14,707 nucleotides of DNA from Spirochaetaceae bacterium (GCA_028820215.1 JAPPKD010000088.1:1-14707); one strand, 5' to 3'. Numbered from the stretch's first letter, positions 6,624-14,089 are shown. The notes: generated by a model from the sequence alone, not told the origin. A program made the numbers and translations.

Positions 6624-7412
6624 GTGGCCACCCTACGTTTTCAGGTTCATGGTGAACTCGGAAGCATCACCCTGACGGGCTTTCTGGCTCAGATTCAGGA
6701 CCATTTGCGCCTGCTCCAGGAATATGACGTCGCCATCTCGCACGAGAAACGTGCGACCCTGGAGTGGTTGATCACGGACGTCTCCACCGGAAGCCTCATC
6801 CTCGACACGGAGTCCCGCAGCACCCTGCCGAACAAAGACTACGGCCCTGAAGTAATCGATGCGTGTTTCACTGGCTGGGAGCGCATCGAACATGAGGGAT
6901 CCAGTCCACCGTATCTTTCCGAAGAAGGCATGAATCTCGCACGGCGTATCGTGGCACGCATCGGCAAGGAAGGAATGACGGGAATCGCGATGTCGGCGCC
7001 CGATCGAAGCGTCACGATCACTTCGCGAGCCTCCGACAACTTCAACCAACTACTTCCCGCGAAGGATGAATCACTTGGCTCGGCTGAGGGGACCCTGGAG
7101 ACCGTGTCCATTCATCGCGGTTCGCGGTTCATGATCTATCACAGCAGGACCAAGAAAGCGATCCGCTGCGACATTCCACAAGACTCGGACCTTCTGGACC
7201 AGGCCAAGGAGGCACTCGGAAATCGAGTGCTGGTGGCCGGGCTGGTGCATACGAATGCACGCGGTGAACCAGTACGAGTATCCGCGGAGACTCTGCGGGT
7301 CTTAAGTGATACCGCCGCACTTCCGAGCATCGCCTCGCTCGGGGGGAAGTACCCCGACCTTACCGGCGACCTTACCACGGAGGAATACGTCAGGTGTCTT
7401 CGTGACCGCTGA
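6624..7412 (+). CDS. Uncharacterised 262-residue protein coupled to a PIN nuclease (candidate antitoxin)
   Basis: I cannot name a family. The start is a GTG at 6624, with GAGGA 12 bases upstream and a tiny reading frame (ATG GAA AAG TAA) ending exactly where it begins. The N-terminal half (1-145) contains LEWLITDVSTGSLIL (46-60). The C-terminal half looks like a small beta-rich fold: GTLETVSIHRGSRFMIYH (156-173), AIRCDIP (179-185), LGNRVLVAGLVHTNARGEPV (198-217). It ends in DLTGDLTTEEYVRCLRDR (245-262), an acidic-to-basic tail of the type antitoxins use to bind toxins. No HTH, RHH or AbrB DNA-binding motif is seen, unlike usual PIN partners. It overlaps the downstream PIN gene by 11 bases, implying coupled translation. 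I infer an antitoxin-like or regulatory role. G+C is lower than in the flanking core genes. Confidence 0.75.
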   Translation: MATLRFQVHGELGSITLTGFLAQIQDHLRLLQEYDVAISHEKRATLEWLITDVSTGSLILDTESRSTLPNKDYGPEVIDACFTGWERIEHEGSSPPYLSEEGMNLARRIVARIGKEGMTGIAMSAPDRSVTITSRASDNFNQLLPAKDESLGSAEGTLETVSIHRGSRFMIYHSRTKKAIRCDIPQDSDLLDQAKEALGNRVLVAGLVHTNARGEPVRVSAETLRVLSDTAALPSIASLGGKYPDLTGDLTTEEYVRCLRDR

Positions 7413-7893
7413 ACAGTACAGGTATCCGTACTTGGACTCATCCGTCTTCATCGCTTGGCTGAAAGGAGAGTTCGTCCAAGGTGTCGACCGCAAGGAAGTG
7501 GCGGACCACATCCTCGGCTCCGCTAAACGTGGGAAGTTTCGAATCTGCATCTCAGCGCTCACACTCGCAGAGGTTCATAAGAAACGGGGACATGAACGGC
7601 TCACGGAGGATGAGGACACAGAGATACTGAGATTCTTCGAGCACGACTATATCGACGTTATGTCCGTGGACCGACTGATCGGAGAGCAGGCTCATCTCTG
7701 CTGCAGACAGTATGCTCTATCGCCGGCGGATGGCATTCATCTGGCGTGTGCGCTTCGCGGGAACTGCGACATCCTCCTATCCTGGGATGACGCACTGAAC
7801 TCCGTCAGTCATCCTCGGATCAGATGCGCGCAGCCAAGAATGCTAGGGCAGCTCAATCTCGATGTGGAAAGAGACATTGAATCACGGAAATGA
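7402..7893 (+). CDS. PIN-domain ribonuclease (VapC-like toxin)
   Basis: The protein is 163 residues from the GTG at 7402, the first start that keeps a standard PIN N-terminus (YPYLDSSVFIAWL); AGGTG lies five bases before it. The four acidic PIN residues appear in order: Asp12 (LDSSV), Glu57 (TLAEVHK), Asp110 (SPADGIHLACAL) and Asp129 (LLSWDDAL), so the metal-dependent RNase site looks intact. It is slightly longer than a typical VapC (~130-145). A longer reading of the frame from 7306 overlaps the upstream gene by ~100 bases and adds a low-complexity N-terminus, so it is unlikely. It overlaps the 262-residue gene by 11 bases and is convergent with the NUDIX gene, 23 bases away. Confidence 0.88.
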   Translation: MTAEQYRYPYLDSSVFIAWLKGEFVQGVDRKEVADHILGSAKRGKFRICISALTLAEVHKKRGHERLTEDEDTEILRFFEHDYIDVMSVDRLIGEQAHLCCRQYALSPADGIHLACALRGNCDILLSWDDALNSVSHPRIRCAQPRMLGQLNLDVERDIESRK

Positions 7894-7916
7894 GTTCACG
7901 CGCCGAGATGCCCGGA

Positions 7917-8393
7917 TCAATCTCCTCCATGTCGCTCATTTGACTCGAAGGCGCGTCTGGCGGCCTCAACCAGCTCGACGTCGCTCTTCAGCCATGGCGG
8001 CGTCCTCTCGTGAGCCAGGGTTTCCTTGGCGGTCATCCAGCGGATGTCGGCCACCTCTTCGGGTGCCGTGATCGCCGGCGTGCCTACCTTGTACGTTCCG
8101 AGGAAGAGGACATCCACGACCGGCGTGCCGTCGTCCATGGTGAAGTTCACACTGCGGACATACTTCAATTCGGGCGCGATCGTCACGCCGGTTTCTTCGC
8201 CGACCTCGCGCCGGACGGCGGCTTCCAGAACGCCGTCGGGGCCGTCTCCAACTTCGACCTTGCCGCCGGGGAAGGCCAGCACGCCCGGGGCCTGCATCAC
8301 ACCTTCGCCTCGCACGATCATCAGGTAGCGTCCGGCCCGGTTCACCGCGCACTGCGTGTTCACGACGAACCGCGCGCTCACACCCGCGTTCAT
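7917..8393 (-). CDS. NUDIX hydrolase
   Basis: This 158-residue protein has a NUDIX box at 43-70 (GGKVEVGD … EAAVRREVGEETGV). The REV-EE-TG half is canonical, with Glu63, Glu66 and Glu67 as metal ligands by family analogy. The spacing between its two halves is four residues longer than the classic G-x5-E-x7-REUxEExGU, and Asp50 replaces the usual first Glu. FVVNTQCAVNRAGRYLMIVRG at the start is the usual first strand. NUDIX enzymes hydrolyse nucleoside diphosphates linked to another moiety; an oxidised-nucleotide or dinucleotide substrate is possible but not readable here. The ATG at 8393 is the natural start. CATCCT six bases upstream is one base off a TANNNT box. It is divergent from ychF with 38 bases between starts. 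Confidence 0.88.
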   Translation of the reverse strand: MNAGVSARFVVNTQCAVNRAGRYLMIVRGEGVMQAPGVLAFPGGKVEVGDGPDGVLEAAVRREVGEETGVTIAPELKYVRSVNFTMDDGTPVVDVLFLGTYKVGTPAITAPEEVADIRWMTAKETLAHERTPPWLKSDVELVEAARRAFESNERHGGD

Positions 8394-8416
8394 GTCTTCA
8401 GGATGCTCCGATGCGG

Positions 8417-8422
8417 TAGGGT
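8417..8422 (+). promoter_or_regulatory. Candidate -10 box for ychF
   Basis: TAGGGT, with nine bases (aacgccacc) to the ATG at 8432. No Shine-Dalgarno sequence lies in that interval, so a leaderless or nearly leaderless transcript is likely. The -35 region (about 8394-8399) is weak and overlaps the start region of the divergent NUDIX gene. Confidence 0.35.
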
Positions 8423-8431
8423 AACGCCACC

Positions 8432-9532
8432 ATGCTAAGCGTCGGCATCGTCGGGCTGCCCAACGCCGGGAAGTCCACCCTGTTCAACGCCCTCACCGGC
8501 AGCCGGCAGGCGGACGTGGCCGCCTACCCGTTCTGCACGATCGAGCCCAACGTCGGCGTGATCGAGGTGCGCGACGAGCGGCTCGAAGAGGTAAGGCGCC
8601 TGTTCGAGTCGCCGCGGGCGGTGCCGAGTGCGATCGAGTTCGTGGACATCGCCGGCCTGGTGGCCGGCGCCAGCACCGGCGAAGGACTCGGCAACCGGTT
8701 CCTGGGCCACATTCGGGAGGTCGACGCGATCGCCCACGTCGTGCGCTGCTTCGAACGCGAGGGCGTGCCGCGCACGGAGGGCTCAGTCGACCCGGTCGCC
8801 GACGCGCAGACGGTGGAGACCGAGCTGGCGCTGGCCGACCTCGGCACCATCGAGCGGCGGCGCGAGCGCACGGTACGGCGCGCCCACGCGGGCGAGAAAG
8901 ACGCGCAGGACGAGCTGTCGCGGCTGGAGCGCTTCCGGGAGGCGCTGGATGGCGGAATCCCGGCACGTGCCATCGAGCCCGAGCCGGGCGACCACGAGCT
9001 GCTGGGCGAGCTGTTCCTGCTGACCGGCAAGCCGGTCATCTACGTCGTCAACACCGGGGAGGAGCTCATCGGCGCCGACGCCGAGCGCGTCGCCGCCGTG
9101 CGGGCGCATGCCGCCGGCCAGACGGGTGGCGGGGCGGACGCGATGGCGATCTGCGCCGACCTGGAGGCGGAGGTGGGCGACCTGGAGCCCGAGGAGGCGG
9201 CCGAGTTCCTCAGCGACGCCGGCATCGCCGAGCGCGGCATCGACCGGCTGGTCCGTCACGCCTACCGCCTCCTCGGCCTGATCACCTTCTTCACCGCCAA
9301 CGAGACCGAGGCGCACGCCTGGGCGATCCCGGACGGCACCGGCGCCGCGCGGGCCGCCGGCAGCGTGCACAGCGACATGGAGCAGGGCTTCATCCGCGCC
9401 GAGGTGGTCGGCTACGAGGACCTCTCCGCCAGCGGCGGCATGGCGCAGGCGCGCGATCGCGGCGTGCTACGCGTCGAGGGCCGCGACTACCAGGTGCGCG
9501 ACGGCGACACCATCCTGTTCCGCTTCCGTTAG
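8432..9532 (+). CDS. ychF: Redox-regulated ATPase/GTPase YchF (OLA1-type Obg family)
   Basis: This 366-residue protein is the usual YchF length (~363). The P-loop is GLPNAGKST (8-16), with Ala where most YchF have Val. The switch region FCTIEPNVGVIEV (34-46) and G3 DIAGLVAGASTGEGLGN (72-88) follow. The NxxE-type nucleotide specificity motif that makes YchF prefer ATP is represented by VVNTGEE. The coiled-coil insert is around residues 135-170. The C-terminal TGS domain shows LITFFTANETEAHAWAI, the dimer-contact HSDMEQGFIRAEV segment and a final GDTILFRFR. YchF binds ribosomes and is linked to stress responses and translation; it is widely conserved housekeeping. Its TAG overlaps the TAA of the convergent isomerase-like gene by a few bases (9529-9532). 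Confidence 0.96.
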   Translation: MLSVGIVGLPNAGKSTLFNALTGSRQADVAAYPFCTIEPNVGVIEVRDERLEEVRRLFESPRAVPSAIEFVDIAGLVAGASTGEGLGNRFLGHIREVDAIAHVVRCFEREGVPRTEGSVDPVADAQTVETELALADLGTIERRRERTVRRAHAGEKDAQDELSRLERFREALDGGIPARAIEPEPGDHELLGELFLLTGKPVIYVVNTGEELIGADAERVAAVRAHAAGQTGGGADAMAICADLEAEVGDLEPEEAAEFLSDAGIAERGIDRLVRHAYRLLGLITFFTANETEAHAWAIPDGTGAARAAGSVHSDMEQGFIRAEVVGYEDLSASGGMAQARDRGVLRVEGRDYQVRDGDTILFRFR

Positions 9533-10329
9533 CAGCGGTCGGTCCCGAACAGCTCGCGCAGGTACGCGGCACCCAGGCGCACCTGCTCCACCTGGTCCGG
9601 CTGCTGACCCTCGTACACGATCGACAGGCAGCCGTTGTAGTTCGCGTTCCTGATGATCGAGACGATCCGCTCGTAGTCCAGCCACTCCTCGCGGCCGCTC
9701 TCGATCCGGTAGAACTTCGTGCGGATGCAGGTGGCGTAGGGCACGGTCTGCTCCATGTAGCCGTAGAAGTCGTGCGCCGGATCGGTCACCCCCACCGGCT
9801 GCGATCCGGGCGATCCCACCCACTGCCCGGTGTCGACCAGGAAGTTGAAGTTCTCGCGGTCGACGTCCGCGCGGATTCGCAGCATGTCGTCTCCGGTCAC
9901 GGGATGGTTCTGCAGGCCGACGGAGACGCCGCGCTCGGCACCGTAGTCGGCCACCTCGCGATAGCCGGCGATCATGGCCGGCCAGGCCGGCTCGCCGTCG
10001 CCGTTCTTCTCAGGCACCGTCGCGCAGAACATGCGGATGAGCGGCGCGCCAAGGAAGGCCGCCAGATCGATCACGCCCCTCGCCTTGTCGGCGTGCGCCT
10101 TGCGCTCCTCGGCCGTGCCGTGGAACAGCCCGCTGACGCCGATGTAGGCGATCGGCATGCCGTACTTCAGACAGAGCAGCCTGATCGACGCGAGATGCTC
10201 AGGCTCCCGAGACGCGAACGCCGACTCGTGGAAATCGATGCTGTCCATGCGCAGCTCGTAGCAGGTCCTGATGAAGTCCTCGACGCCCATGTCCCGCATG
10301 CTCAATGAGTTGCAGCCGATCTTGATCAT
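9529..10329 (-). CDS. Sugar phosphate isomerase/epimerase-like TIM barrel
   Basis: This 266-residue protein has the xylose-isomerase-like TIM-barrel layout: MIKIGCNSLS start, SIDFHESAF (30-38), VGLQNHPVTGDDML (137-150), FLVDTGQW (163-170) and LSIVYEGQQP (235-244). His142, Asp166 and Glu240 are plausible metal ligands. The usual HVHxKD motif is replaced by CIRTKFYRI (201-209), so one expected histidine is missing; the metal site may be changed or use other residues. The substrate is unknown. The ATG at 10329 has AAGGA just upstream and a promoter-like TACGCT 35 bases before it, so this gene appears to have a normal leader. It lies 84 bases downstream of the ABC exporter gene on the same strand and overlaps ychF by four bases at the stops. 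Confidence 0.82.
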   Translation of the reverse strand: MIKIGCNSLSMRDMGVEDFIRTCYELRMDSIDFHESAFASREPEHLASIRLLCLKYGMPIAYIGVSGLFHGTAEERKAHADKARGVIDLAAFLGAPLIRMFCATVPEKNGDGEPAWPAMIAGYREVADYGAERGVSVGLQNHPVTGDDMLRIRADVDRENFNFLVDTGQWVGSPGSQPVGVTDPAHDFYGYMEQTVPYATCIRTKFYRIESGREEWLDYERIVSIIRNANYNGCLSIVYEGQQPDQVEQVRLGAAYLRELFGTDRC

Positions 10330-10364
10330 CCGTCCGTCCTTTGCGCCCGCTGTCGGTCGCGTTC

Positions 10365-10370
10365 AGCGTA
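10365..10370 (-). promoter_or_regulatory. Candidate promoter of the TIM-barrel gene (extended -10)
   Basis: On the minus strand the sequence reads TGCTACGCT, an extended -10 (TGn plus TANNNT), 35 bases before the ATG at 10329. There is no good -35. It lies in the 84-base gap after the ABC exporter gene, so the TIM-barrel gene may be transcribed on its own. Confidence 0.35.
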
Positions 10371-10413
10371 GCACGGTCCCGCGATGACGAGGCCGCACAC
10401 ACCGGATCGAACG

Positions 10414-12204
10414 CTACTCGGTGAGCCGCTGCGTCTCGAACAGGTCCCGGAAGAAGCCTTCACGCTTGATGAGCTCGCGCGGAGGTCCCTCCTGGGACAG
10501 GCGTCCCTCGCCGTCGAGGACGAGGACGGTGTCCGCCTCCATCACGGTCGCCAGCCGGTGCGCGATGACGATCGTCGTCCGGCCGCGCGACAGCTCGCGA
10601 AGCGACCGGAGCACGATCTGCTCGGTGACGGAGTCGATGGCGCCGGTTCCTTCGTCGATCAGCAGCACGGGCGCGGGGCGCATGAACAGCCGCGCCAGGG
10701 CCACGCGCTGGCGCTCGCCTCCGGAAAGCGTGTGCCCATCCTCGCCGAGCACGGTGTCGTAGCTGCGGCGCAACCCCTGCACGACGCCGTGCAGGCCGGC
10801 CCGCTTCGATGCGTGCACGGCGGCGGCCTCGTTGCCGAGCACCGGCAGCGGGTAGCAGATATTGTAGGCGACGGAGCGGTTCCAGAGGAATATCGGCTGC
10901 GATACCACCGCGAAGTGGCCACGAAGACTCGCCAGAGACGCCTCCCGTATGTCCGTGCCCCCGATCGTGATCGTGCCGCTGTCCGGTTCCCGCATTCGGA
11001 GCATCAGCTCGAAGATCGTCGTCTTGCCGCCGCCGCTCGGCCCGACGAGACCGATGAAATGTCCGGCAGGGAAGGTCGCGGTGAACCCGCGGAGCGCCTG
11101 GCCCTCCCCATACGAGAAGGTGACGTCTCGAAAGGCGATGTCCCCGCCGAGCTCCGGCCCCGGAGCCGTCGGCGAGTCCACCTCGAGCGGCGCCGCGAAC
11201 AGGTCGTCGAGCCGTTCGAACGAGTTGCGAATGGTGTGCGTGCCCACGTACGTCTGGAGCACGCCCCGCAACGCGCCATAGGCACGAGGCACGTATGCCA
11301 TGAACGCGATCATCGCCCCCAGCGTCAGCGTCCCGTCGATGATGCGCACCGCCCCGTAGGCCAGCATGCCGCCGATCACGACGTTGCTCACCACGTCGGT
11401 CGGGAACGTCAGCAGCATGCTGTGCAGAGGGATCGACCTGGTTCTCAGGTGGAGGAACCTGCGCAGCCATCCCCGCCATTGCGCCTCGTGCACGGCCTCG
11501 CCGCCCAGCATCCGGACCGTTCCAATACCGCGGAACGTCTCGGTCAGGAACTGCTCCCCGCGCACGGTGTGCCGCCTGAGGAGCTTGTCGAGCACTCTCG
11601 ATCGCCCGGTAAGCCTGGCCGTGATCAGGTACGTGATCGGCAAGGCGATCAGCGCGGCTGCCGCCAACCGCGCGTCGACCACCACCATCAGCACCACGGT
11701 CAACGTCAACGTGATCGCGTGCTGCACGAACGGCAGCAACTCCTCGTTGACGTACCGCTCGCCGATCCTTCCGGTCTCCCGCGTGATGCGAAACATCAGG
11801 TCGACGGGCGTCCTGCTCTCCAGGAATCCCATCCGCGCCCGCAGCAGATGGGGCAGCACGGCCTCGCGCAGACCGGCGCTCACCCGGTACGCGATCAGCG
11901 TCTGCAGATACTGACTCGCGTAGGTGATGCCGATCGCGGCGATCGGCGCCACCACGATCCCGGCGACCACTGCCGCGATCAGCCCGTAGTCCGCTTCCGG
12001 GACGGCGGTATCGAACAGCAGGCGATACAGCAGCGGCTGGACGGCGTTGATGCCGGACACCACCAACATGATTGCGATCGCCGCCGCCACGATCCATCGC
12101 ATCGACCAGAACGCCTGCCGGAAGATCGCCCACGCGACCCTCCGGCGGGCGCCGTTCCGCCGCACGTCTCCCCGGTGCGGCCCGGGACCCACTGTCTTGG
12201 CCAT
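10414..12204 (-). CDS. ABC exporter half-transporter (membrane domain plus ATPase)
   Basis: This 596-residue protein has a fused type-IV ABC exporter layout. Hydrophobic segments at about 37-60, 72-97, 160-178, 182-196 and 270-305 give the usual six-helix membrane domain. The ATPase domain runs from ~355: Walker A GPSGGGKT (388-395), Q-loop Q436, signature LSGGERQ (493-499), Walker B VLLIDE (513-518) with Glu518, D-loop AID, and switch His549 (IAHRLAT). It should work as a dimer in the cytoplasmic membrane exporting a lipid, drug or peptide; the substrate is unknown. No second half-transporter is adjacent, so a homodimer is likely. I chose the ATG at 12204. GGAGGG directly abuts it and is too close for normal use, while a GTG four codons later would sit 12 bases from it. 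The TATCCT just upstream favours a leaderless ATG. Confidence 0.9.
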   Translation of the reverse strand: MAKTVGPGPHRGDVRRNGARRRVAWAIFRQAFWSMRWIVAAAIAIMLVVSGINAVQPLLYRLLFDTAVPEADYGLIAAVVAGIVVAPIAAIGITYASQYLQTLIAYRVSAGLREAVLPHLLRARMGFLESRTPVDLMFRITRETGRIGERYVNEELLPFVQHAITLTLTVVLMVVVDARLAAAALIALPITYLITARLTGRSRVLDKLLRRHTVRGEQFLTETFRGIGTVRMLGGEAVHEAQWRGWLRRFLHLRTRSIPLHSMLLTFPTDVVSNVVIGGMLAYGAVRIIDGTLTLGAMIAFMAYVPRAYGALRGVLQTYVGTHTIRNSFERLDDLFAAPLEVDSPTAPGPELGGDIAFRDVTFSYGEGQALRGFTATFPAGHFIGLVGPSGGGKTTIFELMLRMREPDSGTITIGGTDIREASLASLRGHFAVVSQPIFLWNRSVAYNICYPLPVLGNEAAAVHASKRAGLHGVVQGLRRSYDTVLGEDGHTLSGGERQRVALARLFMRPAPVLLIDEGTGAIDSVTEQIVLRSLRELSRGRTTIVIAHRLATVMEADTVLVLDGEGRLSQEGPPRELIKREGFFRDLFETQRLTE

Positions 12205-12210
12205 CCCTCC

Positions 12211-12216
12211 AGGATA
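12211..12216 (-). promoter_or_regulatory. Candidate -10 box, leaderless start of the ABC exporter
   Basis: TATCCT on the minus strand, six bases (GGAGGG) before the ATG at 12204. The first transcribed base would be expected at the start codon itself. There is no clear -35 at 16-18 bases. Confidence 0.35.
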
Positions 12217-12240
12217 CCGCCCCGTGCCGGACGGCCCTGT

Positions 12241-12256
12241 CCATGCGCCGGCATGG
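12241..12256. repeat. Perfect inverted repeat between divergent genes
   Basis: CCATGC-GCCG-GCATGG has six-base arms around a four-base centre. It lies in the 93-base gap between the divergent ABC exporter and amidohydrolase genes. The position suits an operator for a dimeric regulator or a small hairpin. There is only one copy in the window, so function is a guess. Confidence 0.35.
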
Positions 12257-12297
12257 CCGCGGCCCGGCGCCGCCGTATATGCTGCCGGGCAAGTCCC

Positions 12298-13128
12298 ATG
12301 ATCATCGACAGCCATCTGCACGTGTGGAGCGACGACCCGCAGCGCTATCCGTGGGCGGGCGACGGCCCGAGGCAGGACGGCAGCGTCGAGCTGCTGCTTC
12401 AGACCATGGAGCGGCACGGCGTGGACAAGGCGTGCCTGGTCCAGTCCATCCACTACCTGTTCGACAACCGCTACACGGCCGACTGCCTGGCCCGCTATCC
12501 GGGACGGTTCTCGGGCATCGCGGTCATGGACCGCAACGCCCGCGACGCGGTCGAGCGGCTGGAGCGCCTGGTCACCGAGGACGGCTTCGAGGGGCTGCGC
12601 ATGCACCTTTCGCGCGCCGACGATCCGGCCGAGTGGGCCGCTCCCTCGCAGGACCCGATCTGGCGCAAGGCCGAGGATCTCGGCGCCTGCTTCCTGAGCT
12701 TCGGCCCGGCGGACAAGCAGCCGGCCGTCGAGCCCATCATCGCCCGCCATCCCGGCGTCCCGGTCGTCCTCGACCACTTGGGCGGCGCCCTGTTCGAGGC
12801 GGAACCTCCCGAGCCGCTGCTCCGCAACGTCCTCGACCTGGCGAAGTACCCGAACGTCTACGTGAAGTTCACGCCGCAGGCCGCTCGGGCGGCCGGCCCC
12901 TACCCGTTCACGGACCAGCACGCGGTCTACGAGCGGATCTACGACGCCTTCGGTCCGCGGCACCTGATGTGGGGCACCGACTTCCCGCACATCTTCGCCG
13001 ACATCGGCTACGGCCGCGGGCTGGAGCTGTTCCGCGACCACATGGCGTTCCTCACCGAGGAGGACAAGCGCTGGCTGTTCGCGGAGACGGCGAAGAGCAT
13101 CTGGAAGTTCGGCGCCGAAACCCGCTGA
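12298..13128 (+). CDS. Amidohydrolase-2 family metal-dependent hydrolase (lactonase-like)
   Basis: This 276-residue TIM-barrel hydrolase of the amidohydrolase_2 family resembles L-fuconolactonase and 2-pyrone-4,6-dicarboxylate lactonase. The N-terminal metal motif DSHLHVW (4-10) carries His6 and His8. KACLVQSIHY (44-53), GLRMHLSRADDP (99-110), PVVLDHLGG (155-163, His160), VYVKFT (187-192) and GTDFPH (226-231, Asp228) follow the family order. Such enzymes open sugar lactones or decarboxylate aromatic acids. With two isomerase-type genes nearby, a sugar-acid role is the better guess, but the substrate is not readable. ATG 12298 gives the family start MIIDSHLH exactly; there is no strong ribosome binding site. 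It is divergent from the ABC exporter and ends 22 bases before the stop of the convergent PIN gene. Confidence 0.88.
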   Translation: MIIDSHLHVWSDDPQRYPWAGDGPRQDGSVELLLQTMERHGVDKACLVQSIHYLFDNRYTADCLARYPGRFSGIAVMDRNARDAVERLERLVTEDGFEGLRMHLSRADDPAEWAAPSQDPIWRKAEDLGACFLSFGPADKQPAVEPIIARHPGVPVVLDHLGGALFEAEPPEPLLRNVLDLAKYPNVYVKFTPQAARAAGPYPFTDQHAVYERIYDAFGPRHLMWGTDFPHIFADIGYGRGLELFRDHMAFLTEEDKRWLFAETAKSIWKFGAETR

Positions 13129-13150
13129 GCCGTCCGGCGCTCGAACGCCG

Positions 13151-13576
13151 TCATTCTTCCGTGCGTGCTCGGAGCCGGTCGGCCGCATCCCGCGCGGTGA
13201 CGGTCGGGATGCCCTGCGCACTCCCGAGCGCCAGCATGTCACCCCGGTCGCCGGACACGATCAGGTCGGCGTCGCCGGCGATCGCGGTGGCGAGTATCGG
13301 ATCGTCGTCGGGATCCGCCGACAGGCTCACCTCCGGCAGCTCCCCAACGACCACTGCAACCGCTTCCAGGTGGTAGACCAGGTCGTCGGCTTCCTCCCGC
13401 CAGATGTACGGCTGCAGCCGATCTCGCGCCAGAACGTCCCGCAACTCGTCGATCTGGAACCGGGACGTGATCAGCGTGATGCCCGGGCTCTTGACCGCCG
13501 CCAGCACCTGCACGGGCGGTCCTTCGCCCGAGATCAGGGCGCTCACCAGGATGTTGGTATCAAGGACGATCCGCAC
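13151..13576 (-). CDS. PIN-family toxin (PIN_3 type) of an RHH/PIN module
   Basis: The protein is 141 residues from a GTG at 13576, giving the standard start VRIVLDTNILVSALISG. Acidic residues expected for the RNase site are present: Asp6 (LDTN), Glu44 (QIDELRDVL), Asp91/92 (DPDDDPILATA) and Asp110 (VSGDRGDML). This layout matches the PIN family of putative toxin components (TIGR00305-like), which cleave RNA. The frame continues 14 codons upstream to an ATG at 13618, but that extension is unlike the family and lies wholly inside the antitoxin gene. The GTG overlaps the antitoxin's 3' end by 17 bases, so translation is probably coupled. It is convergent with the amidohydrolase. Confidence 0.88.
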   Translation of the reverse strand: MRIVLDTNILVSALISGEGPPVQVLAAVKSPGITLITSRFQIDELRDVLARDRLQPYIWREEADDLVYHLEAVAVVVGELPEVSLSADPDDDPILATAIAGDADLIVSGDRGDMLALGSAQGIPTVTARDAADRLRARTEE

Positions 13577-13796
13577 GGGCCTGGGCCACCGCTTCGTCGG
13601 CAAGGCTCTGCACCGCATCGCCCGACAGGTGCCGGTTGCGTTCCCAGACCGACTCCACGGTCTCCCAGAAGATCGCCTGGCGTACCGCGCGATCGACGAA
13701 CCTCGACAGGTCGCCCTTCTTGCCGCCGGTCCGTGCCAGGTAGCTCCGCACGCGACGGTTGGTCTCGTCCGAGATGACGAGATTCCATCGAGTCAT
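13560..13796 (-). CDS. Ribbon-helix-helix antitoxin
   Basis: This 78-residue protein has an RHH (CopG/Arc-like) DNA-binding fold. A short N-terminal strand (TRWNLVIS, 2-9) is followed by helix 1 (ETNRRVRSYLAR, 11-22) and helix 2 (GDLSRFVDRAVRQAIF, 28-43). The acidic C-terminal tail (WERNRHLSGDAVQSLADEA) would wrap the toxin. RHH antitoxins neutralise a partner toxin and repress their own operon as dimers. The ATG at 13796 has a good site upstream (AAGGGG, six bases away). It is directly upstream of, and overlaps, the PIN toxin. The lower-GC stretch upstream (13800-13960) should hold the operator; I see no clear inverted repeat in it. Confidence 0.87.
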   Translation of the reverse strand: MTRWNLVISDETNRRVRSYLARTGGKKGDLSRFVDRAVRQAIFWETVESVWERNRHLSGDAVQSLADEAVAQARADRP

Positions 13797-13960
13797 CAGT
13801 GGCCCCTTCGGTGTTTATCTGTCTATGCATCATCTTCCGGAGTCGGACACGCTGCAAGTGCGCTTCGATGGATTTGTTCATGACGATGAACTGACGAGCA
13901 GATTCAAGAAGTTTTATGTATACCTGAAACTTTGGGAGAACTGGACTTCGACATCCCCAC

Positions 13961-14089
13961 GTACATCACCCGGCCGACATCCCTGACAACTATCCGAAGC
14001 TCGTCGTCTCCATGGATCCGGTCATCGGCGCAAGCCGCAAGGGTGTCCGCCACCTTCACATCCGCGAATTCCTGTCCGCCGAGTGGTGA
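13961..14089 (+). pseudogene. 3' remnant of an AAA/DUF4143-type ATP-binding protein
   Basis: One frame in this otherwise gene-free strip reads DIPDNYPKLVVSMDPV (from 13976), then GVRHLHIREFLSAEW before the TGA at 14087. This matches the C-terminal tail of the widespread AAA_14/DUF4143 ATP-binding proteins, which end in a DNYPK-(Y/L)VLSMD … GI(R/K)H-(L/M)-(I/L)-DFLL pattern. Only about 40 codons survive; the ATPase domain, start codon and ribosome binding site are missing. The exact 5' limit is uncertain, with protein-like sequence clearest from 13976. It sits between two toxin-antitoxin modules and is transcribed toward the right-hand one. The identification is from pattern memory. Confidence 0.6.

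Noticed and set aside
10384..12297. Upstream continuation of the amidohydrolase frame to 10384 (total 914 codons)
   Set aside because: It runs antisense through the ABC exporter and is rich in Arg/His/Gln. The family start MIIDSHLH is at 12298.
12205..13242. Upstream continuation of the ABC exporter frame to 13242
   Set aside because: It is antisense to the amidohydrolase and not protein-like. The membrane domain begins normally after 12204.
13821..13831. Mirror-symmetric tatctgtctat upstream of the RHH antitoxin
   Set aside because: It is a mirror repeat, not an inverted repeat, so it is not a dimer operator; chance is likely.
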